Below, in pieces: positions 55,858 to 64,000 of a DNA stretch of 64,000 bases. How positions within the stretch are numbered: position 1 is the first letter of the stretch; each line of letters starts with the position of its first letter. Below the pieces are notes generated by a model that saw only the letters and a program-made list of their open reading frames with translations, did not search any database and was not told the DNA's origin. Origin of the DNA: a bacterium (GTDB lineage Bacteria; Vulcanimicrobiota; Vulcanimicrobiia; Vulcanimicrobiales; Vulcanimicrobiaceae); assembly GCA_021778415.1 (NCBI GenBank), contig JAJYCL010000001.1, forward strand, positions 165,469 through 229,468, read 5' to 3'. The translations under genes were made by a program, and so were the position numbers.

Positions 55858-56391
55858 TTACGCCTCGATGCGCTCCTCGATTGAAACATTGTAGAGGAAG
55901 AGAAATTTCCCCCATTCGTCGGGGAGCGTATTGCGTTTCACTTGAATCCACGGGATGTATTTCGGCTGGCGAGGCTTGCGCGCAAGCGCCATATTCGCTT
56001 CATGCGGCGTACGATTATTCTTACGATTATTGCATTGCATGCACGCGCAGGCGAGATTCTCCCACGTGCTCGGCCCACCGCGGCTCTTGGGCACGATATG
56101 ATCGACGGTCATCAATTTTTCGCCGTGAGTGCCGCAGTACTGACACGTATAATCGTCCCGGAGCAACACATTTTTTTTCGTAAGCGCGACACGCTGCATC
56201 GGACGGCGGATGTAATAGAGCAGGCGAATAATCGACGGCATTCGCATTTCGCGCGTCGTGGCGGCAATGACGCGATCTCGATTATGAACGATCTCAGCCT
56301 TCCCGGAAAAAATCATCTTCACGGCGCGCTGAAAACTCGTCACATTGATGGCTTCGTAGGTGAAATTTAACACCAAAACGTCAGTCAGCAT
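55858..56391 (-). CDS. HNH endonuclease
   Basis: 177 residues. N-terminal VLVLNFTYEAINVTSFQRAVK and the zinc-binding CQYCG...CMQCNNRK cysteines frame the HNH core MTVDHIVPKSRGGPSTWENLACAC. This stand-alone form, with the VLNxxYxAINVxS N-terminus, is widespread on bacterial chromosomes and is not part of a restriction system here. The stop codon abuts that of the monooxygenase on the other strand. Confidence 0.92.
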   Translation of the reverse strand: MLTDVLVLNFTYEAINVTSFQRAVKMIFSGKAEIVHNRDRVIAATTREMRMPSIIRLLYYIRRPMQRVALTKKNVLLRDDYTCQYCGTHGEKLMTVDHIVPKSRGGPSTWENLACACMQCNNRKNNRTPHEANMALARKPRQPKYIPWIQVKRNTLPDEWGKFLFLYNVSIEERIEA

Positions 56392-56422
56392 GCCCTACTC
56401 CCATGAAAAAAGCGAGGCGCGT

Positions 56423-56716
56423 TCATGCGTCTCGCTTTCGTATAAAAGTCAACCGTGTTTCAGTGAGCATCTGGGTCATCGCTAATCGCTCATCGGGACG
56501 CAGCCGTTCTTTGACTCGGTCAAAGGCATCGGCAGCAACGTCGATGGCCACTTCAGCCGAAGCTAAATCAGGACTCCTCCCGTCGTAATCGGCGAGATAG
56601 GCATGCGCAACAAGCGTCAAGGTCGATATGACCTCTGCGAGCAGCGGCTCTATAGCCGGAACTTGCCCGCCGAAGCCCGCCTCTACGCCTTCCGTCGACG
56701 GAGCTTGTGCACTCAT
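56423..56716 (-). CDS. Small DUF1844-like protein
   Basis: 97 residues. A helix LLAEVISTLTLVAHAYLADYDG is followed by LASAEVAIDVAADAFDRVKERLRPDERLAMTQMLTETRLTFI. The pattern of an acidic helical pair followed by (L)xxxLxETRLxF resembles DUF1844 proteins, which lie near translation and metabolic genes and have no known function. Similarity is by eye and short. It is 31 bases from the HNH gene and 28 from pdxT, all on the same strand. Confidence 0.6.
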   Translation of the reverse strand: MSAQAPSTEGVEAGFGGQVPAIEPLLAEVISTLTLVAHAYLADYDGRSPDLASAEVAIDVAADAFDRVKERLRPDERLAMTQMLTETRLTFIRKRDA

Positions 56717-56744
56717 GGTAGTGGATACTTACACGCCTACGGGG

Positions 56745-57326
56745 TTAACTCCCTGGTTTTTCAAGCAGGTGCAAAAAATACCGATGCACCCGATCGTCCT
56801 GCGTCAATTCGGGGTGGAACGAAGTCCCCAAGACCGATCCTTGACGCACCATGACCCCGTGCCCGTTGCGCTCTGCCAGCAATTCGACCCCGGGGCCGAT
56901 GCGCTCAATCCACGGCGCCCGAATAAAGACGGCCGGGAACACCGGTTCCCCGAGTGCGGCAATAGGAAGATCGACGGTCGCCGATTCGTTTTGACGCCCG
57001 AAGGCGTTGCGGCGAACCGTCACATCCAAGAGGCCCAAGCACGGCTGATCGAGATCCGCGACATCGCGTGCGATCACGATGAGACCCATACACGTGCCCC
57101 AAATCGGCATGCCGGAGGTGACGCGATCTTTAATCGGCTGCTCCAACGAAAATCTGCGGAGCAGTTTCATCACCGTCGTGGACTCACCGCCGGGGATAAT
57201 CAAGGCATCGACGGCATCGAGTTGCCGTTGCGTCTTTACGGCAACGCCACGCACGCCGGCACGCGTTAGCGCTGCGAGATGTTCGTCGACATCTCCTTGC
57301 AGCGCTAAGACGCCGATCTGCCTCAA
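56745..57326 (-). CDS. pdxT: PLP synthase glutaminase subunit PdxT
   Basis: 193 residues from a TTG that overlaps the pdxS stop (TTGA). Class I glutaminase: [14 protein letters not shown] at the start, LIIPGGEST (42-50), nucleophile Cys79 in [11 protein letters not shown], and His/Glu of the triad in FHPELTQDD. It supplies ammonia to PdxS. Confidence 0.95.
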   Translation of the reverse strand: MRQIGVLALQGDVDEHLAALTRAGVRGVAVKTQRQLDAVDALIIPGGESTTVMKLLRRFSLEQPIKDRVTSGMPIWGTCMGLIVIARDVADLDQPCLGLLDVTVRRNAFGRQNESATVDLPIAALGEPVFPAVFIRAPWIERIGPGVELLAERNGHGVMVRQGSVLGTSFHPELTQDDRVHRYFLHLLEKPGS

Positions 57327-58213
57327 TTACCGCGCGTCGAGAGCATTTGCGCCTCGGAGAGCTGGCGAATATCCAAACCCTCCATCGCCTCGGAGAGCCC
57401 GAGCGATTTCGACGCTTCGACGATGACGGTCGCATCGGTGAAGTGCGTGGTTGCATCGACAATCGCTTTCGCAAATGCCTTCGGATTCTTCGATTTAAAG
57501 ATTCCGCTGCCGACAAATATGCCTTCGGCACCGAGCTGCATCATCAATGCGGCATCGGCCGGCGTCGAGACGCCGCCCGCGCAGAACAAGACGACGGGCA
57601 ATTTCCCGTTTTCGGCGACTTCGTTAACAAGTTCGAGCGGAGCACCGAGATCGCGAGCACGTGCCACGCGTTCTTCTTTGGGCATCACGTGCAATTCGCG
57701 AATCATATCGTTAATCGTGCGCATATGACGCACCGCTTCGACAATATTTCCGCTCCCGGCTTCGCCCTTGCTCCGAATCATCGCTGCACCCTCGGCGATA
57801 CGCCGCAATGCTTCGCCGAGATCGCGAGCGCCGCAGACGAACGGCGTCGTATACGGATGTTTATCGACGTGATATTTATCGTCCGCCGGCGTCAGCACTT
57901 CGGATTCATCGATGAAATCAACACCGAGAGCTTGCAATGCCTGCGCCTCGGCAAAATGGCCGATTCGGCACTTCGCCATGACGGGAATCGTCACCGCATC
58001 CATGATGCCTTGCACGAGTTCCAACGACGACATACGCGCAACGCCACCCATCGCCCGAATATCTGCGGGGATGCGTTCAAGCGCCATGACGGCGACTGCA
58101 CCGGCTTCTTGTGCGATGACGGCTTGCTCAGGTGTGACGACATCCATGATGACGCCGCCTTTGAGCATCGACGCGAGTCCGCGCTTGACGGTGAGTGTGC
58201 CTTTCTGTTCCAC
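57323..58213 (-). CDS. pdxS: PLP synthase lyase subunit PdxS
   Basis: 296 residues from a GTG with AAGGAG 5 bases upstream. Asp24 in [11 protein letters not shown], Lys81 in VMAKCRIGH and Lys149 in [12 protein letters not shown] are the three catalytic residues. The phosphate-binding [25 protein letters not shown] block is present. It makes pyridoxal phosphate from ribose-5-phosphate, glyceraldehyde-3-phosphate and ammonia. Operon order pdxS-pdxT. Many PLP enzymes (BioA, BioF, the decarboxylase, MocR) are encoded in this window. Confidence 0.97.
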   Translation of the reverse strand: MEQKGTLTVKRGLASMLKGGVIMDVVTPEQAVIAQEAGAVAVMALERIPADIRAMGGVARMSSLELVQGIMDAVTIPVMAKCRIGHFAEAQALQALGVDFIDESEVLTPADDKYHVDKHPYTTPFVCGARDLGEALRRIAEGAAMIRSKGEAGSGNIVEAVRHMRTINDMIRELHVMPKEERVARARDLGAPLELVNEVAENGKLPVVLFCAGGVSTPADAALMMQLGAEGIFVGSGIFKSKNPKAFAKAIVDATTHFTDATVIVEASKSLGLSEAMEGLDIRQLSEAQMLSTRGN

Positions 58214-58285
58214 GGTGGCTCCTTAACTGACGATAAACTACGCCCTCCATCATACCCCGACGACGGCCGAACGGATGCGACGTTA

Positions 58286-58714
58286 TTAGCGAGGCGGCGA
58301 GGAAGGCGACGGAATCGGCGAAGCCGGCGCGGGAGAGCCCGATGGGGCCATTGTCGGCAGCGGCTTCTGGCGCCAAATCGGAATGTTCGGATTATAGGAC
58401 GGCTTGGCGACCGGTTTTGACGCGGGAATTGCCGTCGGAAGCGGACGCGGGGGCACTCGGGGATCGGGGAATGCCGGGTCGGTCGGCGCAGCCATGACCT
58501 GGCTGTCCCTCCACGAGGGGCCGTAGGCTCCCGATCTCTGGTGGGTGGCCGGGGTGATCACCAGCGGCGCCGGCGATAAGCGCGCTGAAGCTCCGGCGAC
58601 GGCGTGACTCATCGTACGATCGCCGGCTCGCATCCCGGCCAGCACCGCAACGACCAACACCACGATGCCGGCTCCAATCGCTGCCGTCGAGGATATTGTG
58701 CGCGGCTCGCTCAT
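58286..58714 (-). CDS. Pro/Ser-rich membrane-anchored protein
   Basis: 142 residues. One N-terminal membrane segment (TAAIGAGIVVLVVAVLAGM, about 10-28) and an extended, low-complexity Pro/Ser/Ala outer region with a few Trp/Arg positions (PSWRDSQV, PIWRQKPLP). No domain recognised. Its ATG overlaps the stop of the glycosidase gene (ATGA at 58711-58714), so production is coupled to it. A membrane tether or wall-spanning linker is a guess. Confidence 0.65.
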   Translation of the reverse strand: MSEPRTISSTAAIGAGIVVLVVAVLAGMRAGDRTMSHAVAGASARLSPAPLVITPATHQRSGAYGPSWRDSQVMAAPTDPAFPDPRVPPRPLPTAIPASKPVAKPSYNPNIPIWRQKPLPTMAPSGSPAPASPIPSPSSPPR

Positions 58715-61092
58715 CGGAAGTGGCTCGAAAGATCGACGAGATCACCGGCTTTCATCGATACTTCCGCGGTTTTCCCGCGGAACTCAAGCGCCAGCACTCG
58801 AGCGTGGTCGGCGGCGTTGCAAGCAAAAATTCGCACGCGGCCCGATTCGTCTTCAAAGGCGAATGCCCCCACATCGACGGGCGATGTCGTCGCTTCGTCG
58901 CTGACATCGCGTCCGAGAAACTCCACCACAAAGGGATCTTCAGTCGACATATCCGCGATATTCGAGTAGATACGCTTTCTCACGAGATCGACGACATAGG
59001 TGCAACGCTGGCCGCCCCAACGTAAGCGCGCAGCCGCAACCCAACGCCAATCTTCGGGAACGAGAGGCACAATGTGCGGACGGCCGCTCGTCCGGTAACC
59101 ATCGATCCCACCGACGGTTTCGCACACGGCCCAAAGATATTTTGCACCGGTCCACGGCGAGAGATACATGCCTCGATTTGTGAGCGAGCCGCCATCGAAC
59201 CATTCCCCGAATTCACCGGGAACGGTATTCCGATCGCTTCCTGCCTCCATCGTTTTATAGATCGCTTCAAGAAAATTCACCGCTGCCGGAATATCGCCGT
59301 TGCGTGCCAGAGCGACGACAAACCACAGCGTCAGGTCCGGCCACACGCCGCCAAGTAACCCATATCCATACGACGGGAAATACCACGAATCGGCGGTTGA
59401 AATCGTTCTCAAACCGACGGGCGTCACGAAATCCGATTCAGAGAGACGACGCAAAATCGCCTTTCGTTGTTCGGCATCTGCAACATTAAAAAGCACTGGG
59501 AAAATTTCATCGGCGGTAAAATTATCTTGATAATTTTGCTGCTGATCGTAGTTGAGAACAAACGCTCCGGTATCGGCATTAAACAAATAGCGCATCATCG
59601 CCTCACGCAATGCTTTTGCCGAATCCGTATATTTCGCAAAGCCGTCGCGATCTTCAGCCACAGCACAGAGCATCGCCGCTGCCTCAAACGCGAACACGCC
59701 TTCGGCGTTGATCTCCGTAACCGCCCCATCGAGGACGTAATTGGGAATAATATTCCGCCAGGATGAAATGCCGTAGAGTTCTTGCCCCTTGGCCTTTGAA
59801 AACAACAGGCCATTCTCATCTCGCTGGGTCAGCATGAAATCTGCAATGCGCTTGATGAGATCGATATTTTCTACGACCCATGAATCATCGCGAGTGGCAT
59901 TATAATGATGCAACATAGCTACGAGATGAAGCGGCGTATCATCGTTGATATTGAGTTCGTATGCCGTTTTAAAACCACTGACACCACGCACATATTCGAT
60001 CATCTGGCCATTCTCATCGACATGATCGTTGAAAACTTCCAGGGCATCTCGGCTAAACTCCGGCCAAAAATAATCATAGCCGTGAACGAACCACGAAGTA
60101 TCTCGCGAGACGAGAATATCGCTTGGCGGAGAGTTCGTCGAACCCCAGCCCAGCGGATAGTCCTTGACGATACGCAGCATGTTGGCTTTGGCCCAGACGA
60201 CGCCACGATTGATTACCGGCGACGGCGTCATTATGCGCGCGTCGGCCATCCGCCGAGCAAAATACTCTTGTGTATCGTGCAACGCCCGCCGATCCAACAA
60301 CAAGTCATCGAGCACGGAAAACGATTTCGCACGGCCGTCGATGTGGTAAACCACTGCCAGGCGCAACGATTCCCGAGCACCGGGCGCAATCGCGATGCGA
60401 TATTCCATCGCGCCAAAGATCCGGCTACTCACCCAACTGGCTTGCTCGGGCGTTACCTCGGCGAGATGCTCTTTGGGATCGAGGGTTCCTCGGCGCATAT
60501 TATGCAAGAGAGACTGCTCTCGCAATGAAACGACGGCCTTGCGCGGTGCGCGCGACGCACCCCACCACCGTTCGCCGCCGGTTTGCTCATTGCGGGCGCA
60601 AATGCGCTCGCCTTCGACGAACGCATGGACTTCCGTTTCCGCCTGCCCGTAGAATTGCTGACCAACCAGAAGCGCCCAGGGAAAGACTCGAACTTCAATG
60701 GGCGCATCGCTGAGATTATGCAGCGTAATATCGACGACGAAGCTAACGGAACGCTCGAAATTCGGCCCGTGAGGGACATAAAAGGCCTCGGTTGCGTGCA
60801 CAACGTTATCGAGCGTGAATTCGGAAAGTTGGGCATAGGGCAGGAACGTAAACGTGCGCTCGATTTGGTGCGGGAAGAGCGTTCCCGAGCCGCCCTCGAC
60901 ACGATAGGCGAGTTGGTGCGTCCCGAAAATGATTTGATCCGTGTCGGCATCCCATAGGCCGCGCACGCCCCCTTTGGACGTCGATTGCGCATACGTTTTA
61001 TAGTTGCCGAGAAGCATGCCGTACGGCGTTTGCGACTCGTGCAGGACGTAGGCGCAGAATTCATTGCGTTGCGCGTCGAAACTCGGGCCCAT
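58711..61092 (-). CDS. Six-hairpin glycosidase-like protein (GH family, not assigned)
   Basis: 793 residues. An N-terminal beta-sandwich region (about 1-250, with IERTFTFLPYAQLSEFTLDN) precedes an (alpha/alpha)6 domain with WAKANMLRIVKDYPLGWG, DTSWFVHGYDYFWPEFSRDAL and a conserved YGLLGGVWPDLTLWFVVAL segment. A C-terminal beta domain ends the protein. The order is that of bacterial amylo-alpha-1,6-glucosidase/GH94/GH63-type enzymes; candidate acids are in WFVHGYDYFWPEFSRDAL and GEFGEWFDG. There is no signal peptide, so it is probably cytoplasmic and acts on storage or compatible-solute sugars. Substrate undecided. Confidence 0.75.
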   Translation of the reverse strand: MGPSFDAQRNEFCAYVLHESQTPYGMLLGNYKTYAQSTSKGGVRGLWDADTDQIIFGTHQLAYRVEGGSGTLFPHQIERTFTFLPYAQLSEFTLDNVVHATEAFYVPHGPNFERSVSFVVDITLHNLSDAPIEVRVFPWALLVGQQFYGQAETEVHAFVEGERICARNEQTGGERWWGASRAPRKAVVSLREQSLLHNMRRGTLDPKEHLAEVTPEQASWVSSRIFGAMEYRIAIAPGARESLRLAVVYHIDGRAKSFSVLDDLLLDRRALHDTQEYFARRMADARIMTPSPVINRGVVWAKANMLRIVKDYPLGWGSTNSPPSDILVSRDTSWFVHGYDYFWPEFSRDALEVFNDHVDENGQMIEYVRGVSGFKTAYELNINDDTPLHLVAMLHHYNATRDDSWVVENIDLIKRIADFMLTQRDENGLLFSKAKGQELYGISSWRNIIPNYVLDGAVTEINAEGVFAFEAAAMLCAVAEDRDGFAKYTDSAKALREAMMRYLFNADTGAFVLNYDQQQNYQDNFTADEIFPVLFNVADAEQRKAILRRLSESDFVTPVGLRTISTADSWYFPSYGYGLLGGVWPDLTLWFVVALARNGDIPAAVNFLEAIYKTMEAGSDRNTVPGEFGEWFDGGSLTNRGMYLSPWTGAKYLWAVCETVGGIDGYRTSGRPHIVPLVPEDWRWVAAARLRWGGQRCTYVVDLVRKRIYSNIADMSTEDPFVVEFLGRDVSDEATTSPVDVGAFAFEDESGRVRIFACNAADHARVLALEFRGKTAEVSMKAGDLVDLSSHFR

Positions 61093-61104
61093 AATGGTGA
61101 GGAG

Positions 61105-61989
61105 ATGATTTCGAGCCGCACGCTGCTCGCACCCGCGAAAATCAACTTAACGCTCGAAATCTTACGCAAACGCGAGGATGGCTATCATGGCCTGCGTTCC
61201 GTCATGGTTCCGGTCGGACTCTACGACGAGATCGACATCGCTCCCCACGAGTCGGGATTGAGCTTTTATTGCGACCAACCTGAAATCTCATCAAGTGATA
61301 ACCTTGTGCTCCGCGCGTTTCACATACTGAAAGCTGCTCATCCGCGCGTTCGGATCGAATTGCGAAAACAGATTCCGGTGCAGGCTGGCCTTGGTGGGGG
61401 ATCCAGCGACGCCGCCACGATTCTTTTGGCGGCCATGGATGGGGCATTTGGGGTGCCTGAAAAACACGATTGGCTGGCACTCGCGCGATCTTTAGGGAGC
61501 GATGTTCCGTTCTTTCTTGCGCGTACGGGCGCATTGGTCGAAGCAACCGGCGAACGAATGACTCCGGTCGGCACACTACCGCATTGGTGGTGCGTCATTG
61601 TCAAACCATCGGTTGCCGTGTCAACGGCACAAGCCTTTGCGTGGATCGACGAACGTGATCGACCCGCGACCTCGCGCTCCTCGAGCGTGTCGTTGCGCAT
61701 GAACGAAGCGCTGCAACGTGCGCATTTTGAAGAGGTGCTCGCGCTTTTGCAGAATGATTTTCACGACGTTCTCGTCGCACGTTTTCCCGAGATTGCGGCA
61801 ACGATCGCGGCATTGCAACGTGCCGGAGCGCAACGCCCCATGCTTTCAGGTAGCGGGTCCGCCTGCTTTGCCCTTGCCAAAAATGAAGGGGAGGCGCGAC
61901 GCATCGCCGATGCACTGCACGTTGCGGATATCGGTGCGGTTTTTGTCGCGCCGTTTGTCTATGGTCGATCGTGGAAAGGCGCGCAGTGA
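61105..61989 (+). CDS. ispE: 4-diphosphocytidyl-2-C-methyl-D-erythritol kinase
   Basis: 294 residues from ATG 61105. GHMP-kinase motifs: LLAPAKINLTLEI (7-19, Lys12), the Gly-rich QAGLGGGSSDAA (93-104), SLGSDVPFFLA (about 129-139, catalytic Asp) and MLSGSGSACFAL. It is the kinase step of non-mevalonate isoprenoid synthesis. It starts 12 bases from the divergent glycosidase start and overlaps the following gene by 4 bases (GTGA). Confidence 0.95.
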   Translation: MISSRTLLAPAKINLTLEILRKREDGYHGLRSVMVPVGLYDEIDIAPHESGLSFYCDQPEISSSDNLVLRAFHILKAAHPRVRIELRKQIPVQAGLGGGSSDAATILLAAMDGAFGVPEKHDWLALARSLGSDVPFFLARTGALVEATGERMTPVGTLPHWWCVIVKPSVAVSTAQAFAWIDERDRPATSRSSSVSLRMNEALQRAHFEEVLALLQNDFHDVLVARFPEIAATIAALQRAGAQRPMLSGSGSACFALAKNEGEARRIADALHVADIGAVFVAPFVYGRSWKGAQ

Positions 61990-62759
61990 CTCCCAGTATT
62001 ACCGCCATCGTACTCGCCGGCGGCCCAAACGATGAACTCTCCAAACGCCAAACCGGCGCCGCAAACAAAGCATTTCTGCAGATCGCGGGCATTCCGCTGG
62101 TGACGCGAGTATTGGAAGCGCTGCGCTCCTCTTCCATGATCGATCGCATCATCGTGGTTGCGCCGCATCACACCCACGCCGAATCCGCACTTGAACTCGC
62201 CGACGAGCGGCGGGACGACGGAACGAAGATTCGCGACTCGCTTTCTAGCGGCCTTAAAGGTCTCGATCCGGATCTTCCCGTCCTGGTCAGTGCCAGCGAT
62301 TTGCCTCTCCTCACGCCTGAGAGCATCGATGATTTTGTCGGCCGAGCCTATCGCGCAAACGGTGAACTCAACTACGGATGCGTGGAAAAATCCGTCCACA
62401 TCGCCGCATACCCGAACGTTCCCCACACCTGGGTACACCTGCGCGACGGCACGTATTGCGGCGGCGGCTTCGTGGTCTTGCGACCTCGCGTTTTTCCACT
62501 CTTGGAACAATTGATCGAACGACTCGGCGCCGCGCGAAAGAGTCCGCTACGCTTGGCAACGCTGTTTGGGTTTTCCACCTTGTTGCGGTATGCAACACGA
62601 CGTTTACGTATCGCCGATTGCGAACGACGAGCCGAAGAGCTTCTCGGAGCGCCAGCACGAGCAATCATTTCGCCTTACGCGAACACGGCAGTCAATGTTG
62701 ATCGCGTGAGCGATATTGCACTCGCAGAAACACTCGTGAACGCACGGACGATGCGTTAG
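61986..62759 (+). CDS. Nucleotidyltransferase of the MobA/IspD-like (NTP_transf_3) fold
   Basis: 257 residues from GTG 61986, which overlaps the ispE stop. The N-terminus ITAIVLAGG with KAFLQIAGIPLVTRVLEAL fits an NTP-transferase Gly-rich loop and lysine. LVSASDLPLLTPESIDDFV is the acidic metal-binding centre. The C-terminal third (RIADCERRAEELLGAPARAIISPY) ends with the strand VNVDRVSDIALAE, as in MobA-like enzymes. IspD was considered because of the ispE coupling, but its HDAARP-type block is absent. The sugar or cofactor substrate is unknown. Confidence 0.8.
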   Translation: MTPSITAIVLAGGPNDELSKRQTGAANKAFLQIAGIPLVTRVLEALRSSSMIDRIIVVAPHHTHAESALELADERRDDGTKIRDSLSSGLKGLDPDLPVLVSASDLPLLTPESIDDFVGRAYRANGELNYGCVEKSVHIAAYPNVPHTWVHLRDGTYCGGGFVVLRPRVFPLLEQLIERLGAARKSPLRLATLFGFSTLLRYATRRLRIADCERRAEELLGAPARAIISPYANTAVNVDRVSDIALAETLVNARTMR

Positions 62760-63445
62760 GACGTCGTCTGCGTATAGGCGTAGTGAAAGCGATTTTGCAG
62801 GATCCCGATCGTTGCAACACCGGATGGGACCGCAGCCACACCGGGCATCAGATGCGCAAGAATATCGACGAGAATGTCTTGCGGGTTTCCACCGCGACTA
62901 CGGGCCAAGGTTCGCGCTTGTTCGGCGATTGCCGTGTGGCAGACAAACACCATCAGGCCGCGACGTTGTAGCGCTTCAAGCGTCGCATCCTGGTACATCG
63001 ACGTCGGATCATTCGGATCCGTCATCGGATTTTGCTGCGACCGAGCGTGATAGAAGATATTTGACGGCACGACATTTCCGGACGGATCTTTCACACCGAA
63101 TGTTGCACCGATTGTATATTTAGCCCACATCGAATCATCATACGCAAACGCCGAACCGACGCCGTGAAGCACGGCCGCCATTTTGATCGCAGTAGGCGCA
63201 ATGCCAAAGCCGAACTGATAGCCGTTGTAGGCAGACTTCATCGCCCCAAGTGCATCGGGCTCATACCCATCGATATCCCAGCAATGGTGAACGTCTCCAC
63301 TCGCGCCGACACGCTTGGCGAACGCGGCATAGTCGAACTCAGCCTTGGATTCAACCATCTCCAGCGTCTTCGGAGCCGATTGCGCACACGCATCGGTCGC
63401 AATGGCAGCCAAAGCTGCAGCGGCAAGAAAAGTTTTACGTTGCAT
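62756..63445 (-). CDS. Exported DsrE-like protein
   Basis: 229 residues. The signal peptide runs to about residue 22 (KTFLAAAALAAIATDACA-QS). The mature part has LHGVGSAFAYDDSMW, GLMVFVCHTAIAEQARTLA with a cysteine at the DsrE-like position, and the ending LMPGVAAVPSGVATIGILQNRFHYAYTQ. That ending follows the (L)xPGVxVVPSGVAxIxxLQxxGxxY pattern of DsrE/DsrF proteins. DsrE proteins handle sulfur or act as small-molecule binders; function here unknown. Its C-terminus overlaps the nucleotidyltransferase gene by 4 bases on the other strand. Confidence 0.7.
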   Translation of the reverse strand: MQRKTFLAAAALAAIATDACAQSAPKTLEMVESKAEFDYAAFAKRVGASGDVHHCWDIDGYEPDALGAMKSAYNGYQFGFGIAPTAIKMAAVLHGVGSAFAYDDSMWAKYTIGATFGVKDPSGNVVPSNIFYHARSQQNPMTDPNDPTSMYQDATLEALQRRGLMVFVCHTAIAEQARTLARSRGGNPQDILVDILAHLMPGVAAVPSGVATIGILQNRFHYAYTQTTS

Positions 63446-63518
63446 GCCTCTGCATTAGCTATTGCAACTGCCCTTTACTTCTCACGCGCACGAAATCACA
63501 AGCGAGCACCCTTCCCCC

Positions 63519-64000
63519 CTGTCATGCTGAGGAGCGATGCGCAGCATCGCGTCTCGAAGCATCATCACAACGGAGCACGCGAAGCGTGCAACATTCCCAG
63601 GCGCCCCTTCGAGACGCGCACTTCGTGCGCTCCTCAGGGTGACAAGGCTTGCATCTGTCATGCTGAGGAGCACGCGCAGCGTGCGTCTCGAAGCATAAGC
63701 CCTTCGAGACGCGCACTGCGTGCGCTCCTCAGGGTAACAACCCCCTGTCATGCCGAGGAGCGATGCGCAGCATCGCGTCTCGAAGCATCATCAAACGGAG
63801 CACGCGAAGCGTGCAACCTTTCCAGGGCGCCCTTCGAGACGCGCACTTCGTGCGCTCCTCAGGGTGACAAGGCTTGCATCTGTCATGCTGAGGAGCACGC
63901 GCAGCGTGCGTCTCGAAGCATAAGCCCTTCGAGACGCGCACTGCGTGCGCTCCTCAGGGTAACAACCCCCTGTCATGCCGAGGAGCGATGCGCAGCATCG
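63519..64000. repeat. Palindromic intergenic repeat array B
   Basis: The same family as array A: CTGAGGAGCGATGCGCAGCA then CGTCTCGAAGCAT, and inverted copies CCTTCGAGACGCGCAC...GCGCTCCTCAGGGT. Here the units are joined into tandem modules of about 225 bases: TGTCATG(C/T)... starts at 63520, 63746 and 63971, with the third module cut by the window end. Each module holds alternating direct and inverted units, some with an ACGCGCAGCGTGCG central hairpin in place of GATGCGCAGCATCG. Compensating base pairs between arms suggest a folded RNA or DNA hairpin. No gene lies inside. Confidence 0.92.

Noticed and set aside
55858..56391. HNH gene as part of a homing or restriction system
   Set aside because: There is no methyltransferase, intron or intein nearby, and this stand-alone HNH type is common in ordinary chromosomal loci.
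57347..58420. A 357-residue plus-strand open frame
   Set aside because: It runs antisense to pdxS, which has all three catalytic residues. The opposite frame is a codon-bias shadow rich in Arg/His.
61986..62759. IspD assignment for the gene coupled to ispE
   Set aside because: It lacks the IspD HDAARP-type block and instead has SASDLPLLTPESI, which is typical of MobA-like transferases.
63482..63976. Minus-strand frames with repeated PEERTQCASRR sequence
   Set aside because: They are translations of the palindromic repeats. The frame is kept open by the repeat itself, and starts and context are missing.

Overview
The window reads as chromosomal DNA of a free-living, diderm (outer-membrane-bearing) bacterium with moderately GC-rich codon use. 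An outer membrane is implied by a TolC-type channel, an RND efflux pump, a predicted beta-barrel protein and a lipobox lipoprotein. The mix (PdxS/PdxT vitamin B6 synthesis, a Ycf45/SpoIIIAA-like ATPase with TTG start, the non-mevalonate enzyme IspE, and STAND ATPases around lipoate genes) fits a deep-branching phylum such as Eremiobacterota/WPS-2 better than Proteobacteria. That placement is inference from gene content; no rRNA or marker tree was available. No rRNA, tRNA, CRISPR, transposase, phage or plasmid gene was found.

Layout. 2-6988 (+) is one tightly overlapping export operon: a partial winged-helix regulator, a Yip1-like membrane protein, a TolC-like channel, a MacA-like adaptor, two different MacB-like permeases and one ATPase. 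A membrane-anchored HtrA protease (7012-8265) follows, then dnaK-grpE-dnaJ (8598-12070), so the left quarter is an envelope and protein-quality block. 12125-16207 holds an MsbA-like exporter and a second ABC pair. 16229-16538 is a palindromic repeat array. 16560-21139 carries a small exported protein, a two-subunit CoA-transferase, an acyl-CoA dehydrogenase, a signal-peptide-bearing Lys/Ala-rich histone H1-like protein and a VIT-type metal transporter. 21615-24802 (-) is a MocR regulator-mutY-nth unit. 24874-32834 (+) interleaves two STAND ATPases with lpd, lipB and lipA, a lipoate/2-oxoacid-dehydrogenase locus. 32859-39046 has an RND pump, a beta-barrel protein and an SGNH-hydrolase lipoprotein.

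39144-48744 is mostly housekeeping: rhodanese, glutamate dehydrogenase, YchF, a DUF151 protein, an NTF2-like exported protein, MTA phosphorylase, a membrane protein, DNA polymerase III delta-prime and thymidylate kinase, a PilZ protein and the Ycf45-like ATPase. 48878-54310 (-) is a complete late biotin operon (bioA-bioF-bioD-bioB) running into an Orn/Lys/Arg decarboxylase. 54298-63445 has a flavin monooxygenase, an HNH nuclease, a DUF1844-like small protein, pdxS-pdxT, a six-hairpin glycosidase with a Pro-rich anchored partner, ispE with a coupled nucleotidyltransferase, and a DsrE-like exported protein. The right end (63519-64000) is a second array of the same palindrome family, here in about 225-base tandem modules.

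Cofactor supply is a recurring theme (lipoate, biotin, pyridoxal phosphate), and most operons show start/stop overlaps (ATGA, GTGA, TTGA) that indicate translational coupling. Most convergent gene ends are separated by strong symmetrical hairpins. The least ordinary items are the lipoate locus with a decayed cyclase-STAND fusion and a LipB lacking its usual catalytic lysine, the exported H1-like protein with a structured leader, and the two palindrome arrays.
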